DNA from: TC-15 sp034437275
GTDB taxonomy: Bacteria; Chloroflexota; Anaerolineae; Aggregatilineales; Aggregatilineaceae
Assembly (NCBI GenBank): GCA_034437275.1
Contig: DAOTUD010000142.1
Location: 1-6,095, forward strand
DNA length: 6,095 nucleotides
Reading direction: 5' to 3'
A model generated the notes under the pieces. That model made no database searches. It was not told the origin of the DNA and saw nothing but the letters and a program-made list of their open reading frames with translations. The translations under genes were made by a program, and so were the position numbers. How positions within the stretch are numbered: position 1 is the first letter of the stretch; the number at the start of each line of letters is the position of its first letter. This document shows, piece after piece, positions 5,441-6,095 of the stretch.

Positions 5441-6095
5441 TCAATGGTTCTCAACGCTGGCCGTTTTTTCGACGACCAGCAGGTGCGACAGGCCGAAAAA
5501 ACGAAACGGCGTGCGCTCCAGCAGGTAGAGCGTGTCGCGGATCCAGCGGCCCAGGTGCGGATGGCGGTGGATGATGTTGTCGTAGCCGCCGAAGATGCGC
5601 CCGTGATGCACGATGCGGACCGGCAGCCCCTCGAACAGGCGGCGTACCTGGCGCGCGGTGTAGGTGCGCACGTGCGGGGCCAGCCTGTTCCGCCAGCGGT
5701 CCGGCAGGTAGTTGATCAGCGGTGTGTTGCCGAAGTGGTATTCGCCCTGCCAGTAATGACCGTGCTGTTCGACCGGGTACCAACGGTTGGGGCAGAACAG
5801 CACGATCCGCCCGCCGGGCTTCAGCACGCGCACCATCTCGGCGGCGGCCTGGCGATCGTCGTTCACATGCTCGATCACCTCGTTGGAGAGCACCACGTCG
5901 AACAGGTCCGGCGCATACGGCAGCGCTTCCGCTGCCGCGACCAGGGCGTGCGGCGTGTCTTCCTGCGCGGTTTTGATGCGATCGGCCTCGATGTCGAACG
6001 CCTCGACACAAAACGTGTACCGGCGGCGAATCTGGCTGGCATACATACCCTGCCCGCAGCCCGCCTCGAGCACGTGCGCGCCCTTGAGGGGTGCC
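5441..6095 (-). CDS. Class I SAM-dependent methyltransferase, 5' end outside window
   Basis: The coding frame stays open to the right edge, so the start is missing; 217 codons plus the TGA stop are visible. The first residues seen are APLKGAHVLEAGCGQG, where VLEAGCGQG is the SAM-binding motif I. Counting from that valine as 1, FDIEADRI (26-33) is the acidic strand 2 end, LPYAPDLFDVVLSNEVIEHV (51-70) covers motifs II and III, and MVRVLKPGGRIVLFCPN (80-96) is the post-strand-4 motif. This is the Methyltransf_11/25 pattern. The C-terminal half (residues about 97-205) has a run of aromatic residues and histidines (HGHYWQGEYHFGN) resembling acceptor-binding regions of methyltransferases linked to glycan or lipid synthesis, but the substrate cannot be told. 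Only the N-terminal cap, probably a few dozen residues, should be missing. It is a different subtype from the methyltransferase at 2467-3249. Confidence 0.88.
   Translation of the reverse strand, partial: APLKGAHVLEAGCGQGMYASQIRRRYTFCVEAFDIEADRIKTAQEDTPHALVAAAEALPYAPDLFDVVLSNEVIEHVNDDRQAAAEMVRVLKPGGRIVLFCPNRWYPVEQHGHYWQGEYHFGNTPLINYLPDRWRNRLAPHVRTYTARQVRRLFEGLPVRIVHHGRIFGGYDNIIHRHPHLGRWIRDTLYLLERTPFRFFGLSHLLVVEKTASVENH

Overview
The window reads as an ordinary chromosomal segment of a high-GC bacterium. All six sizeable genes lie on the minus strand and have bacterial Shine-Dalgarno sites; sigma70-like promoter and intrinsic terminator signals are also present. The flavour of the proteins and a C-rich intergenic repeat suggest a Chloroflexota (Anaerolineae-like) genome. 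That assignment is inference from family memory and was not tested.

In the direction of transcription, from the right edge to the left: (1) 6095-5441 is the 3' part of a class I SAM-dependent methyltransferase gene cut by the window edge. (2) 5440-5045 is a dense 396-bp regulatory interval. It holds a near-consensus promoter (TTGACA, 18 nt, extended -10 TATACT), an unlisted 29-codon reading frame with a good ribosome binding site, a 9-bp all-GC terminator hairpin, two more hairpins and an 11-bp palindrome. (3) 5044-2467 is a compact three-gene unit: ABC-type exporter ATPase, its ABC-2 permease, and a second SAM methyltransferase. (4) 2466-2271 is an intergenic interval with a C-rich/G-rich REP-like repeat and a possible promoter. 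(5) 2270-186 is a two-gene unit: an AlaX-type alanyl-tRNA editing protein, then a metallo-beta-lactamase-fold protein that has lost most of the family's metal ligands. (6) 185-1 is lower-GC DNA (about 48%) with no gene I can support.

The most interesting item is the interval in front of the exporter. An 8-9 nt element near the 3' end of the short reading frame (5276-5284) can pair with an 8-nt element overlapping that frame's Shine-Dalgarno (5358-5365). It can also pair with the 5' arm of the terminator (5228-5236). These pairings exclude one another, which is the arrangement of a translation-coupled attenuator, and no equally good promoter is visible between this leader and the exporter ATPase. 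I infer a possible attenuator or leader-peptide control of an exporter operon. A stand-alone small RNA or small-protein gene closed by its own terminators is the main alternative.

Functionally, the exporter ATPase and permease should form one membrane complex moving an unknown, probably hydrophobic, substrate outwards; the co-transcribed methyltransferase may modify that substrate or be an unrelated passenger. The AlaX protein removes mischarged amino acids from tRNA-Ala, and its translation is probably coupled to that of the MBL-fold protein.
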